Below, in pieces: positions 1 to 8,967 of a stretch of 64,000 nt of DNA (its first letter is position 1; each line of letters begins with the position of its first letter). The stretch spans positions 1-64,000 of the forward strand of contig JAGBBT010000100.1 in the NCBI GenBank assembly GCA_017938365.1. Direction: 5' to 3'. A model generated the notes under the pieces. That model was given only the letters and a program-made list of their open reading frames with translations, did no database searches and was not told the DNA's origin. The stretch comes from Treponema sp. Lineage in GTDB: Bacteria > Spirochaetota > Spirochaetia > Treponematales > Treponemataceae. A program made the translations under genes and the position numbers.

Positions 1-855
1 GCTGGAACTAGTGGTGTTGCAATTACATTTGTAAGACCTGAAGAAAGAAGAAAACTAGAATATTTAAGAAATTCTGTAAGAAGAGCTGCTAAAGGTGAGA
101 TGGAAGAATCTTCTGTTCCTGCTGTCGAAAAAGTATTAGAAGTAAAAAGAGAAAGAATTCTTGATAATTTAAAAGAAAAAATTGGTTTGTCAGAAAATAT
201 TCAACAGGATGAGTTCTTAGAAATTTCTGATAATGAAAATCAAACAATAGAAAGTGATGCAAAGTTATTAAAAGCAAAAGAATTATATGTGAAAATGGCA
301 GAGAGTTTATGTGAAAATCAAGATCCAAAATCTGTTCTTGCCGCTATACTTGAAGTTACTTACGGAAAATCTTTGGATGAAAGCCATTATGGAAAAATTG
401 TTAACAGAAACAATAATTCAAATCCAAACCAGAAACGAATATATGTTCAGTTAGGTAGAAGAGATGGTTTTAATGCAAAAGCAATTGCAGAATATTTTAG
501 TGATTTGCTTCATATTCCAGGGAGATTGGTTGATAGAATTGATGTTTCTCAGAACTTTACATTATTAAGTTTACCTTCTTCAAATGCGTTAAAAGCTCTT
601 GAATTATCAAAAAGTAAACCTTCATTACCTCATATGCATCTTGATTCAAAAGATAATTTTTCTAGTGGCGGAAGTGGAAGACACGGCGGAAGATCCTTTA
701 ATGGACGAAAAGATAATGCTGAAAAGGCTAATAGAAATTTTGGTGGAAGAAAAGGGTCTTACAAAAATGACCATGGGCGTGTTAGAGTTCATACACCGAC
801 AGAACGCGTAGGGGCTTCTGCTTATAAAAAATCTAATAAGAAAAGTGATAAATAA
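1..855 (+). CDS. deaD: DEAD-box RNA helicase, C-terminal part (5' end outside window)
   Basis: The reading frame is open from base 1. It begins with AGTSGVAITFV, the sequence that follows the QxxGRxGR motif at the end of the helicase C-terminal RecA lobe. About 110 linker residues follow. Visible residues ~145-215 (IYVQLGRRDGF, HIPGRLVDRIDV) match the DbpA-type RNA-binding domain (RRM fold) of DeaD/CsdA helicases. The tail is rich in Gly, Arg and Lys, typical of RNA-binding extensions. The family unwinds RNA during ribosome assembly and cold adaptation. The motor motifs lie outside the window, so activity cannot be judged. A strong bidirectional hairpin follows the stop codon. Confidence 0.9.
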   Translation, partial: AGTSGVAITFVRPEERRKLEYLRNSVRRAAKGEMEESSVPAVEKVLEVKRERILDNLKEKIGLSENIQQDEFLEISDNENQTIESDAKLLKAKELYVKMAESLCENQDPKSVLAAILEVTYGKSLDESHYGKIVNRNNNSNPNQKRIYVQLGRRDGFNAKAIAEYFSDLLHIPGRLVDRIDVSQNFTLLSLPSSNALKALELSKSKPSLPHMHLDSKDNFSSGGSGRHGGRSFNGRKDNAEKANRNFGGRKGSYKNDHGRVRVHTPTERVGASAYKKSNKKSDK

Positions 856-861
856 AAAAAA

Positions 862-892
862 AGTGCATTTCAAACTGAAATGCACTTTTTTT
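862..892. terminator. Bidirectional intrinsic terminator
   Basis: There is a perfect 11-bp stem (862-872 with 876-886) and a 3-nt loop. An A-run lies on the left and a T-run on the right, so it can end both the helicase transcript (+) and the hisHF transcript (-). The - strand stop codon of hisF lies in the T-run. Confidence 0.9.
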
Positions 893-1655
893 ATAATCTA
901 ACAGGAACATTTAGACTTGTTAAATCTTTTTTTATTCCATTTACGGTATAACCCATAGAATGAACCATACTTGCAATTAATGCAGCATCTGCTTTTCCTT
1001 CTGTAAGAACATCTGATAAATGCTGAGGAGTTCCACCTCCACCAGAAGCAATTACAGGTACTGATACAGATTCTGCAATCATTTTTGTTAGGTTTATTTC
1101 GTATCCATTCTTCATTCCGTCCGCATCTATTGAATTTAATACAATTTCTCCAGCACCTAATTCAACAGCTCTAATTGCCCATTCCTTTGCATCTAAATCT
1201 GTTTTTGTTCTGCCACCATTAATATAAACTCTATAGCCACTAGGTGAAGTTGGATCTTTTGCAGCATCCATTCCAAGAACAATACACTGATTTCCAAAAA
1301 TACGAGCACCTTCTGTAATTAAATTAGGATTTTTTACAGCTTGACTGTTAAGACTTATTTTTTCTGCACCTGCAAGGATTGTACTTCTTATATCTTCTAT
1401 GGAACCGATTCCGCCACCAACACAAAATGGAATAAAGATTTGTTTTGCAACTTTAGATATTAAATCTAATATAGGACCTCTTCCACGAGCAGAAGCCATA
1501 ATATCATAAAAAACAAGTTCATCAACACCTTGCTCGTAGTATTTTGATGCCATTTCTATTGGATCACCAATGTCTATATTATTTTGAAATTTTATACCTT
1601 TTGTTGTTCTTCCATCTTTTACATCTAAACAAACTATAATTCTTTTTTTTAGCAT
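891..1655 (-). CDS. hisF: Imidazole glycerol phosphate synthase cyclase subunit HisF
   Basis: A 254-residue (beta/alpha)8 barrel of normal family length. Both catalytic aspartates are present: Asp11 in CLDVKDG and Asp130 in LGMDA. The phosphate-binding loops CVGGGI and ASGGGG are also present. HisF takes ammonia from HisH and converts PRFAR to IGP and AICAR in histidine synthesis. It starts 16 bp after hisH with a GGAG site 7 nt before ATG, so the two genes form an operon. No other his gene is in the window. Confidence 0.95.
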   Translation of the reverse strand: MLKKRIIVCLDVKDGRTTKGIKFQNNIDIGDPIEMASKYYEQGVDELVFYDIMASARGRGPILDLISKVAKQIFIPFCVGGGIGSIEDIRSTILAGAEKISLNSQAVKNPNLITEGARIFGNQCIVLGMDAAKDPTSPSGYRVYINGGRTKTDLDAKEWAIRAVELGAGEIVLNSIDADGMKNGYEINLTKMIAESVSVPVIASGGGGTPQHLSDVLTEGKADAALIASMVHSMGYTVNGIKKDLTSLNVPVRL

Positions 1656-1671
1656 TTATTATCTCCAAAAA

Positions 1672-2301
1672 TTATCCAAGTTTAATAAAATTTTCTAAAA
1701 GTTTGAGACCAAGAACTCCAGATTTTTCTGGATGAAATTGAAATGCTGTTACAGAATCTTTTTCAATGCAAGCAGGTACAACGCAACCATAGTCACAGTA
1801 AGCTTTTATAATACTTTTGTCTTCTGGCTGAATTAAGTAAGAATGAACAAAATAGAAATCACTATTTTCTGGTATATCTGTAAAAACTTTTGAACTTCCA
1901 TTTGCAAACTTTAAATTATTCCATCCCATGTGAGGAACTTTTAGGGATGTGTTAGAACTTTCATTAAGCCAAACATTCTTAAATTCTTTGATTTTACCTT
2001 TTAAAATTCCTAAACATTCTGTATCACCTTCTTCAGAATATTCAAATATAATTTGTGAACCTAAACATATTCCTAGTAAAGGTTTATTTGCCAATGCCCA
2101 TTCTTTTAAAAAGATATCGAACCCAGTATTTTTTAACTGTGTCATTGCATATTTTGCTTCTCCAACACCTGGAAAAATTATTTTATTACATTTTTCTAAT
2201 TCTTTTGGATTATTAGAAAGGGTATATTCCGCATTTAAAGCATTTAATGCCCGTTCAACACTTTTAATATTTCCTGCATTATAATCTACAATTCCAACCA
2301 T
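1672..2301 (-). CDS. hisH: Imidazole glycerol phosphate synthase glutaminase subunit HisH
   Basis: A class I glutamine amidotransferase of 209 residues from the chosen start. Nucleophile Cys79 sits in GICLGS and the His190/Glu192 pair in FHPEKSG. It supplies ammonia to HisF. The frame stays open upstream to 2367, but MVGIVDYNAGN is where the family begins. A good promoter has its -10 only 7 nt before this ATG, and there is no Shine-Dalgarno sequence, so the mRNA is probably leaderless. Confidence 0.93.
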   Translation of the reverse strand: MVGIVDYNAGNIKSVERALNALNAEYTLSNNPKELEKCNKIIFPGVGEAKYAMTQLKNTGFDIFLKEWALANKPLLGICLGSQIIFEYSEEGDTECLGILKGKIKEFKNVWLNESSNTSLKVPHMGWNNLKFANGSSKVFTDIPENSDFYFVHSYLIQPEDKSIIKAYCDYGCVVPACIEKDSVTAFQFHPEKSGVLGLKLLENFIKLG

Positions 2302-2308
2302 ATCTAAA

Positions 2309-2337
2309 ATTCTATCGGTAGACTTAATACTAGTCAA
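2309..2337 (-). promoter_or_regulatory. hisH promoter, leaderless type
   Basis: On the minus strand: TTGACT (2337-2332), a 17-nt spacer, TAGAAT (2314-2309), then 7 nt to the ATG of hisH. Transcription would start at or next to the start codon. Confidence 0.65.
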
Positions 2338-2352
2338 TATATTGCCGATAAT
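2324..2352 (+). promoter_or_regulatory. Promoter of the small membrane protein gene, overlapping the hisH promoter
   Basis: TTAATA (2324-2329), 17-nt spacer, GATAAT (2347-2352), then 6 nt to the ATG at 2359. It overlaps the divergent hisH promoter, so the two may compete for polymerase. Confidence 0.4.
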
Positions 2353-2358
2353 AATTTT

Positions 2359-2583
2359 ATGGATCATCTTATTTCGATTATAAAAAAAGTATTAACTGAT
2401 TCTCATGTTATTTTTATTGCTATAGTTGTCTTTATTTATATGGATTTTGTTTGTTATGTTGTTCGATATCGAAAAAAGTCTCATAGACCTAAGATAAGAA
2501 AAATGCCTTTGGTTTCAAAAGAAACTCAATCAGCTTCTTCAGATGAGTACGAAGAAGATATTGGTAATGAAGATATGATTTAG
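2359..2583 (+). CDS. Small single-pass membrane protein, unknown function
   Basis: A 74-residue protein with a hydrophobic segment at residues ~16-36, a basic stretch (RYRKKSHRPKIRK), and a Ser/acidic C-terminus. That layout fits an inner-membrane protein with a cytoplasmic tail. It has no Shine-Dalgarno sequence, but a -10-like GATAAT ends 6 nt before the ATG. It is divergent from hisH. Its last 95 bp overlap the 3' end of the RecQ-type gene on the other strand. I do not recognise a family; the charge layout and promoter are the case for a real gene. Confidence 0.5.
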   Translation: MDHLISIIKKVLTDSHVIFIAIVVFIYMDFVCYVVRYRKKSHRPKIRKMPLVSKETQSASSDEYEEDIGNEDMI

Positions 2584-4135
2584 GGATTTTACTTTTTGTT
2601 TTTATTTTATTTATAGTTAGTTTAGAGTTGTAAATATTTGCTGAAAGTTTAATTTTCTTTTCTGTTAATAATTGGGATATTATTTCTTCCGAATCTTTTG
2701 CATCCCATATATTTATTTTAAAATTATGAATATCCTTTTTATTTAATTCCTTTGTTAGGTAATTTATAAATTCTATTTTTGTAAAACGATTTTTGTTTTT
2801 TTTGATTAAGGAATATGCAAAATCTCCGTCAGAAGATGTTAATGTATAAGAAGTTTTTTGCTTTTTTGCAGTACATATATCACAACCACTACAATACTTT
2901 TTTTCTCCATTAAGATATCTTAAAATAAAATCTCGTCGACATGTGTTTCCAAATACATAGTTTCCCATTTCTTTATCTCGACTGTTATCTGGAGTTTGTC
3001 TGTGTTTTATTTTGTCTCTGTAATCACACAATATGATTGATTTTACAGCACTTCCATTTCGGCCAGCTCTCCCTGCTTCTTGAATATAGTTTTCAAGGTG
3101 TAAAGGTATATCTTCATGTATAACTGTTAAAATATTAGCTTTGTCCATTCCCATTCCATAGGCACATGTTGCTGTAAGAATGCCGCATGTTGTATCAAAG
3201 AACCATTTTTCTATAACTTCTTTTTCGTCTTTTGTTAATCCTGCATGATAGAATTTAACTTTATCGTAGCCATAATAAGCAGCTAAAAGTCTGGATAATT
3301 CTTCTGTTTTTTTTCTGGTGGAGCAAAAAATTATAATTGGTTTAGATTCTGTTTTACAAAGTTTTAATATTTCTTTTTGTTTTGAGTGAGTATATTTTAC
3401 TTCATAATAAATGTTTTCTCTGTCATTGCTTGCTTGTATTATGTGACATTCATTATTAAAAAGTATTTCTTTTATTCGTGATAAAACTATTGGACTTGCA
3501 GTTGCTGTAAATGCAGTTATTGTTTTTACTGATAAACTTTTAATAATTATTCCTAGTTTTAAGTAAGCAGGTCTAAAGGAATCTCCCCATTCACTTATAC
3601 AATGTGCTTCGTCTATTGCGATGTGTGACAGTTTGACTTCATTTAATATGGCTATTAATTTTTCATTTTGTAAAATTTCTGGAGTTGCTAAAATTATTTT
3701 ACACCCGTTTTTAAGTTTTTTTATATTTTCTTCCCATTCAGTTTTTGATTGATTTCCTTTAAAAATAACATGAGAAATATTAGATTCAGTTAATCTTCTT
3801 CCTTGATCTTTTATTAAAGCTAACAAAGGATATATAACTAAAGTTGGGGTTTTAAGTAATAGAGCAGGAAGAAGAAAGCAGATTGATTTACCAGAGCCTG
3901 TCGGGAGAAGAACGATTTGTTTTCCATTGTATATAGAGTCCTCTGTAAAATCGCCTAAATTTAGATTATGACTATCTAAAATATTTGAAATTACAAGCTT
4001 TTGCCACGGAAATAAATATCTGATTCCAAAATATTTTTTTGCAATTTTTGTAGCAATATCATCATCAAAAAAATCATCACTTTCAAAATTTTTATTTGGA
4101 AAAATAAGTTCTTCCTTTTTATATAAATCTGACAT
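2489..4135 (-). CDS. recQ: RecQ-family ATP-dependent DNA helicase
   Basis: 548 residues. Walker A TGSGKS (~79-84), DEAH box (175-178) followed by CISEWGDSFRPAY, TATAS, HAGL, GMGMDKANI and the arginine-finger motif QEAGRAGRNG are all present. A four-cysteine RecQ zinc subdomain follows (CRRDF...CSGCDIC). There is no HRDC domain. RecQ enzymes unwind DNA 3'-5' in recombination and repair. Residues beyond about 520 read through the antisense small gene and may not be conserved. There is no ribosome-binding site; TATAAT ends 5 nt before ATG, again leaderless-like. Confidence 0.88.
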   Translation of the reverse strand: MSDLYKKEELIFPNKNFESDDFFDDDIATKIAKKYFGIRYLFPWQKLVISNILDSHNLNLGDFTEDSIYNGKQIVLLPTGSGKSICFLLPALLLKTPTLVIYPLLALIKDQGRRLTESNISHVIFKGNQSKTEWEENIKKLKNGCKIILATPEILQNEKLIAILNEVKLSHIAIDEAHCISEWGDSFRPAYLKLGIIIKSLSVKTITAFTATASPIVLSRIKEILFNNECHIIQASNDRENIYYEVKYTHSKQKEILKLCKTESKPIIIFCSTRKKTEELSRLLAAYYGYDKVKFYHAGLTKDEKEVIEKWFFDTTCGILTATCAYGMGMDKANILTVIHEDIPLHLENYIQEAGRAGRNGSAVKSIILCDYRDKIKHRQTPDNSRDKEMGNYVFGNTCRRDFILRYLNGEKKYCSGCDICTAKKQKTSYTLTSSDGDFAYSLIKKNKNRFTKIEFINYLTKELNKKDIHNFKINIWDAKDSEEIISQLLTEKKIKLSANIYNSKLTINKIKTKSKIPKSYLHYQYLLRTHLKKLIEFLLKPKAFFLS

Positions 4136-4172
4136 ACAAATTATATAGATGACGATTTTTATTTTTTACATA

Positions 4173-5411
4173 TTAATTATCAAGAATTGTAATTTCAACC
4201 CTTCTGTTTTTTGATTTATCTGTCTCATTCATATTTGATGCAATAGGAATTTTTGAACCAAATCCTTGTGTAAAAATGTGATATTTGTCTTTTACTCCTA
4301 ATTGAATAAGAAAATTTGCAACTGCATTTGCTCTTTCTTCACTTAAAATTTGGCAAGATTCTTCACTTCCAACTCTAGCTGTGTGTCCTGTAATAAGTAA
4401 ATCATTATCTGGATAAGAAGAAAGAATTTGTGAAATTTTCTGAATTTTATTTTGTTCTGTTTTTCGAAGAATTGCCGAATCAGCTTCGAATTGTATGTTT
4501 TCTAGACTGATTGTAAGTCCTTTTTCACTTTTTGTTACTGAAATATCTTCTAAACCCAAATCTTCAACTTTTTGCAAAACATTTACTAAATTTTCTTCTG
4601 TGGCAATTCTTTTAAATTCTGTATTTTCCGCTCGTGAAGTACCAGAAAAGTCAAATTGATTTCCGCGTACAGTTTCTATCAAAATTCTAAAATTTTCTGT
4701 GTAATGATCAATTTGCCCTTTTTCGTTATCCCACCATATTGTTTGATTTGAATATCCCATTGTTGTTTGCGGATAATCAATTGCTGTAGTTCCATTTGGA
4801 ATCGGACTTTCATAAAAAAGACTGTATTTTACATTTATTATTTGAAAAACTTTTTTTTCTTTTGATGAATCTGAAGAAATCCCTTCTTCGTCTTTTATGT
4901 ATGTGTATTCTGCGGAAAATGGAACTTTATAAGGTGTTGATATGTTAAATGTTCTTCTTAAATCGTGGGCTTCATGACCAATTGCTGTCCATTTATCTCC
5001 TGGCTTTATTGGATAATCAGGGAAAGTCGGAACATCTCTAACTACTGGCATAAAATAAATATTGTCTATATCGTAATTTCCATTTTTACTTCGTGTAAAT
5101 TTACTTTTATATTCTTCTCCCCATGAAAAATTTGTTCCTGTTCTGCTTCCAATTGAGTTTTCACTTGTCATAAAAGTTGCTTCGTGTTCGGCAGAATTAT
5201 CTTCATTTACCTTTGTAATTTTCATTGAGATTCTATTAACAATTTCTGCTTTATGATTTGGAATTCCATTTACTTTTACGATTTCATTTACAGTTGAAAG
5301 AATTCTAAAATTGTCATTTTCTTTATATTTGAATCTTAGAATTTTTCCTTCTTCAGCTTGAATAAAAAATGGGAATATAAACATAAAGAGAAAGTATATA
5401 TTTTTTTTCAT
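4173..5411 (-). CDS. OmpA-domain outer membrane or periplasmic protein
   Basis: 412 residues with a Sec signal peptide (MKKNIYFLFMFIFPFFIQA). The central region of ~270 residues is rich in beta-strand and I do not recognise it. Residues ~295-412 form an OmpA C-terminal peptidoglycan-binding domain (FEADSAIL, LLITGHTARVGS, LSEERANAVANFL, NRRVEI). It probably links outer membrane and cell wall. The ATG at 5411 is preferred to the in-frame TTG at 5414 because AGGAG is 6 nt upstream. Confidence 0.85.
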   Translation of the reverse strand: MKKNIYFLFMFIFPFFIQAEEGKILRFKYKENDNFRILSTVNEIVKVNGIPNHKAEIVNRISMKITKVNEDNSAEHEATFMTSENSIGSRTGTNFSWGEEYKSKFTRSKNGNYDIDNIYFMPVVRDVPTFPDYPIKPGDKWTAIGHEAHDLRRTFNISTPYKVPFSAEYTYIKDEEGISSDSSKEKKVFQIINVKYSLFYESPIPNGTTAIDYPQTTMGYSNQTIWWDNEKGQIDHYTENFRILIETVRGNQFDFSGTSRAENTEFKRIATEENLVNVLQKVEDLGLEDISVTKSEKGLTISLENIQFEADSAILRKTEQNKIQKISQILSSYPDNDLLITGHTARVGSEESCQILSEERANAVANFLIQLGVKDKYHIFTQGFGSKIPIASNMNETDKSKNRRVEITILDN

Positions 5412-5467
5412 CAAAATCTCCTATGAAAAAATCGTATTATTGAATTATTTTATGATATATTAATTAA

Positions 5468-5929
5468 ATGAATCAATTAAAAGAATTGTTACATAAAATA
5501 AATTTATTCTCTTATTTTGAGATTAGAGTTTTATTATTAATAGTGTTAATAGTTTTTATAACGGCTGTTATTTCTTCGACCATAACTTTTTTAAAAGTAA
5601 AATCAGATTTTGGCAGGGAAATTAAAAAGGCAAGAGAAGATGCTTTAAAAAGATCAAGAGCTGTTATTGGAGGTCAAACAGGGGAACAGATAGCTCCTTT
5701 TTTGCCAAGTTTCCCTTGTAATCCTGCTGATTGTAAGTTTATTGGTAAGCCTATTGATTTTATTGCTTTTTCAGGGGCTTCAACTCAAGAACGAATTAAT
5801 GAAATTGTGTTCATCGAGGTAAAAAGTGGAACTTCTGCGTTAACAAGAAGAGAGCGAGATATAAAAGAATGTATAAAAGATGGAAAAGTTAAATATGTAG
5901 AATATCGAATTCCAGATTTTGAAAGTTAA
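5468..5929 (+). CDS. Membrane-anchored Holliday-junction-resolvase-related endonuclease-like protein (PF10107 type)
   Basis: 153 residues. A transmembrane segment (~19-41) is followed by a charged helix and the domain RAVIGGQTGEQIAPFLP. The restriction-endonuclease-fold signature is IDFIAFSG with EIVFIEVKSG, where the E-x-K pair would be the metal-binding acidic and basic residues. This matches the uncharacterised family annotated as a predicted endonuclease distantly related to archaeal Holliday junction resolvases. Substrate and role are unknown. Its stop codon overlaps the stop of the convergent GGDEF-EAL gene. Confidence 0.8.
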   Translation: MNQLKELLHKINLFSYFEIRVLLLIVLIVFITAVISSTITFLKVKSDFGREIKKAREDALKRSRAVIGGQTGEQIAPFLPSFPCNPADCKFIGKPIDFIAFSGASTQERINEIVFIEVKSGTSALTRRERDIKECIKDGKVKYVEYRIPDFES

Positions 5930-7707
5930 TCGTCATTTTCAATGGTTAAGATAGCACTTTTATCACCAGCCAACATTTTATTACAACGCTCTAAGGTCAT
6001 TGGTTTGCCTTTTAAGAATCCTTGAATTGTTTTACAGTTGATTCTCTTCAGAATTTTTAATTGTTCAGAATTTTCAACTCCTTCTGCAATTGTATCCAAT
6101 CCCATTTTTGAAACCATAGAAACTATTGAATCTGTAATATTTGCTTCTACTCCATTGTCAGAAGTTATATTAGCGATGAAAGATTTATCAATTTTTAAAG
6201 TTGTAATCGGCAACATTTGTAAATAATTAAGTGATGAATATCCAGTACCAAAGTCGTCTAATGAAATCCCAATTCCCATGTTTCTTATTTGTCGCAATAA
6301 CAGAACAGTTTCTTCTTTGTTATCTATAAGAACTCCTTCTGTTATTTCAAGTTCAAGATTTTTTGTATTGATATTATATTTATTAATTTTTTCTTTTAGG
6401 TTGAATATAAAATCTGATTTTTTTAGTTGAATAGGTGAAACATTAATACTCATTATTCCATCAAAGTTATATTTTTCGACCCATCCTTGTAATGTTTGTA
6501 ATGCAGTAGAAAGAACCCAATCACCAAGTTCTATAATTAATCTTGTCTCTTCTGCGATAGAAATAAATTGTTCAGGATTAATCCAGCCTAATTTTTCATC
6601 ATGCCAGCGTAATAAGGCTTCAAATCCTCGTAACTCATTTGTAGCAACATCAAATTGTGGTTGGTAGTAAAGTTTAAAGTTGTTATTTAAAATTGCATCT
6701 GAAATTCTGTTCTGAATGTTTAATTTCTTTAGGAATTTTTCTTGCATAACATTTTGGAAGAAACAAACATTATTTCTTCCTTTCTTTTTAACTTCGTACA
6801 TAGCCATATCAGAGAATTTTAATAATTCTTCAATTTCGATTGTATCATCTGGAAATACTGCTATTCCCGCTGAAAATTCAATTCCTTCTGAATTAAAAAT
6901 TTCTAAAATAGCATCTCCGATATTTAATAATGTATCTTTTGATGCAATATTTTTTCCTAGAATTATAAATTCGTCTCCTCCAAAGCGATAGCATTTTAAA
7001 TGTTTTCGTTCAAAGGATTTTAGGAGATGTGCTGCTTTGCAAATAAACTCATCTCCAACCGAGTGACCTTCTGAGTCGTTTATATATTTCATGTTATCTA
7101 AATCGATTAAAATTATTCCAAATTTTTCGTTTTTAGATGTATATTCTTTTTTATATTTTGCTAAATCATTGAATAATTGCTGTTTATTATATAAGCCAGT
7201 TAATGTATCGTGGTAGGCAATGTATGATAATTCCTCGTTTAAATTTTCAATATTTTCCAATTTATTTTTTAAATTTTCACGAGATAATGATAATTCATCT
7301 GTCAAGGCTGCCAATCTAAGATTCTGACGTTTTAGTTGTTGTTCTCTTTCTTTTTCTTGAGTGATATCAATTAAGCTAAAAAAGAGATTATTATTTATCG
7401 TTGCATTCATTGTGATTTTTAACCAACAAGAATATGTTGTTGAGTAAAATGTATCACATTTAGTTTCGCCAGTTGTAAGAGTTTCTTTTGCAAAATCTAT
7501 GAATGAGAGTTGTAAAGAGATTTTGTCTTTTACTTCTGAATATAAATTTCCAATATTTAGTAGAGAATTGAATTTTGAAGAAAAAGTTTCATTAAAATAA
7601 AGAACTTTAAAATCTGTAATTTCATTGTCTGTGAAAATTGGTTTTGCAATTACGATAGGGAATTGTGATTTATCAATACAATTTTTAAATTCAGATAGTT
7701 CTAACAT
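5926..7707 (-). CDS. PAS-GGDEF-EAL cyclic-di-GMP enzyme
   Basis: 593 residues, cytoplasmic. Layout: PAS-like N-terminus (~15-115), coiled coil (~118-165), GGDEF domain with an intact motif at 243-247, EAL domain from ~335 with EALLRW at 363. The EAL catalytic set is complete (NVSP, LEITEG, DDFGTGYSS, KIDKSF, AEGVEN, QGF). Both synthesis and hydrolysis of c-di-GMP are possible. The RxxD inhibitory site before GGDEF is absent (RKHL). A terminator lies between it and the upstream pot operon, so it is transcribed separately. Confidence 0.93.
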   Translation of the reverse strand: MLELSEFKNCIDKSQFPIVIAKPIFTDNEITDFKVLYFNETFSSKFNSLLNIGNLYSEVKDKISLQLSFIDFAKETLTTGETKCDTFYSTTYSCWLKITMNATINNNLFFSLIDITQEKEREQQLKRQNLRLAALTDELSLSRENLKNKLENIENLNEELSYIAYHDTLTGLYNKQQLFNDLAKYKKEYTSKNEKFGIILIDLDNMKYINDSEGHSVGDEFICKAAHLLKSFERKHLKCYRFGGDEFIILGKNIASKDTLLNIGDAILEIFNSEGIEFSAGIAVFPDDTIEIEELLKFSDMAMYEVKKKGRNNVCFFQNVMQEKFLKKLNIQNRISDAILNNNFKLYYQPQFDVATNELRGFEALLRWHDEKLGWINPEQFISIAEETRLIIELGDWVLSTALQTLQGWVEKYNFDGIMSINVSPIQLKKSDFIFNLKEKINKYNINTKNLELEITEGVLIDNKEETVLLLRQIRNMGIGISLDDFGTGYSSLNYLQMLPITTLKIDKSFIANITSDNGVEANITDSIVSMVSKMGLDTIAEGVENSEQLKILKRINCKTIQGFLKGKPMTLERCNKMLAGDKSAILTIENDD

Positions 7708-7783
7708 TAGATATAACCAACTTTAATTTTTAAACAATACTCTCAATTAATTATCGGTCAATTTTGGTGTTTTCAACATAAAA

Positions 7784-7817
7784 AAAATAGTTGTAGTGAT
7801 AAAAAACTACAACTATT
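7784..7817 (-). terminator. Terminator of the potABCD operon
   Basis: A 12-bp perfect stem (7784-7795 with 7806-7817) with a 10-nt loop. On the minus strand it is followed by a T-run, 18 bp past the potD stop. Confidence 0.85.
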
Positions 7818-7835
7818 TCTAAAGAAAATTGTTAT

Positions 7836-8891
7836 TTATTCAGAAAAGCGAATTTCCTGCCAAATTTCATTATATTTATCTAAATCTTCACCAAGATCGT
7901 TTTTTAGTTCGCTTGATAACATTTCTGTTGCTTTATACATAGGTTTTGTTGTTACAAATTTTTCTGCTGCAGGGTTTACAAAGCAAGGGAAATGGAATTC
8001 ATCTAAAAATTTTGCATAAATTTCTGGTCTGTGAATAAAGTTAATGAATTCATTTGCAAGTTCATAGTTTGGAGCATCTTTAAGTATACACATACTATCT
8101 AAGTATGAAGGACCACCTTCAGTAGGAATAAAGAAGTCTATTGTTTCATCCCATTTTTCTTCTGGAACTTCTCCAAATACAACTTCTGCATAACCTTGGC
8201 ATAACCAGAAATCTCCAGCAGCGAATGATTTTCCAAAACTTTCTGCATCAAATTTTACAAGATTTGGTTTCCATTCTTCCAGAATAAGTTTTTTTGCAGC
8301 CTGAAGATCTTCTTCATTTGTTGAGTTAACGCTCTTTCCAAGAGAGACAAGTGCATCTCCGATAACTTCTCTCATGTCATCCATCATTGTTGCGTGACCT
8401 GCAAATTGTTTGTCTGCAAAAATATTCCAACTTCTTGAATAATTATTTGAAGTAACTTTTGTTTTGTTTACAGCAATTCCTGCTACTCCCATGTAGTAAG
8501 GAACACAGAATTTCATTTCTGGATCATAAGTTGCTTTAGTTAAAACTGCCGGATTAATATTATTCTTGTTTGTTAATTTAGAGTGATCAATTTCTCTTAA
8601 CATTCCTTGACTAATCATAATTGATGCATAGTCTTGAGAAGGTACTACAATGTCATATCCTTTTGCCCCAGCTCTAAGTTTTGCATACATTTCTTCATTT
8701 GATGCATAACTATCAACTTTTACAGTACAGTTAAATTCTTCTTCAAACTGTTTAATTACTGATTCTGGAGTGTAGTATGTCCAGTTGTAAAGATACAATG
8801 TCTTGTCGTCTGTTTTATTACAAGAGAAAAGACCCAAAGTTGCAACTGTTAAAGTTGCACATAAAAGAACTTTTGTGATGATTTTTTTCAT
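7836..8891 (-). CDS. potD: Spermidine/putrescine ABC transporter substrate-binding lipoprotein
   Basis: 351 residues from the ATG with AAGGAA 9 nt upstream; the frame extends 7 codons further but without a site. Signal peptide with lipobox LFSC (Cys24), so a lipoprotein. The mature start LYLYNWTYYTPESVIKQFEEE is the PotD/PotF hallmark, and the two-lobe binding fold continues to the end. It captures polyamines for the PotABC importer. Last gene of the operon. Confidence 0.93.
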   Translation of the reverse strand: MKKIITKVLLCATLTVATLGLFSCNKTDDKTLYLYNWTYYTPESVIKQFEEEFNCTVKVDSYASNEEMYAKLRAGAKGYDIVVPSQDYASIMISQGMLREIDHSKLTNKNNINPAVLTKATYDPEMKFCVPYYMGVAGIAVNKTKVTSNNYSRSWNIFADKQFAGHATMMDDMREVIGDALVSLGKSVNSTNEEDLQAAKKLILEEWKPNLVKFDAESFGKSFAAGDFWLCQGYAEVVFGEVPEEKWDETIDFFIPTEGGPSYLDSMCILKDAPNYELANEFINFIHRPEIYAKFLDEFHFPCFVNPAAEKFVTTKPMYKATEMLSSELKNDLGEDLDKYNEIWQEIRFSE

Positions 8892-8967
8892 AAGGCAAAT
8901 TTCCTTTATCACAAAATTTAAATTATTTCTGATTTAGTTTTAACAAAACTTTTGTAATCAGAATTGA

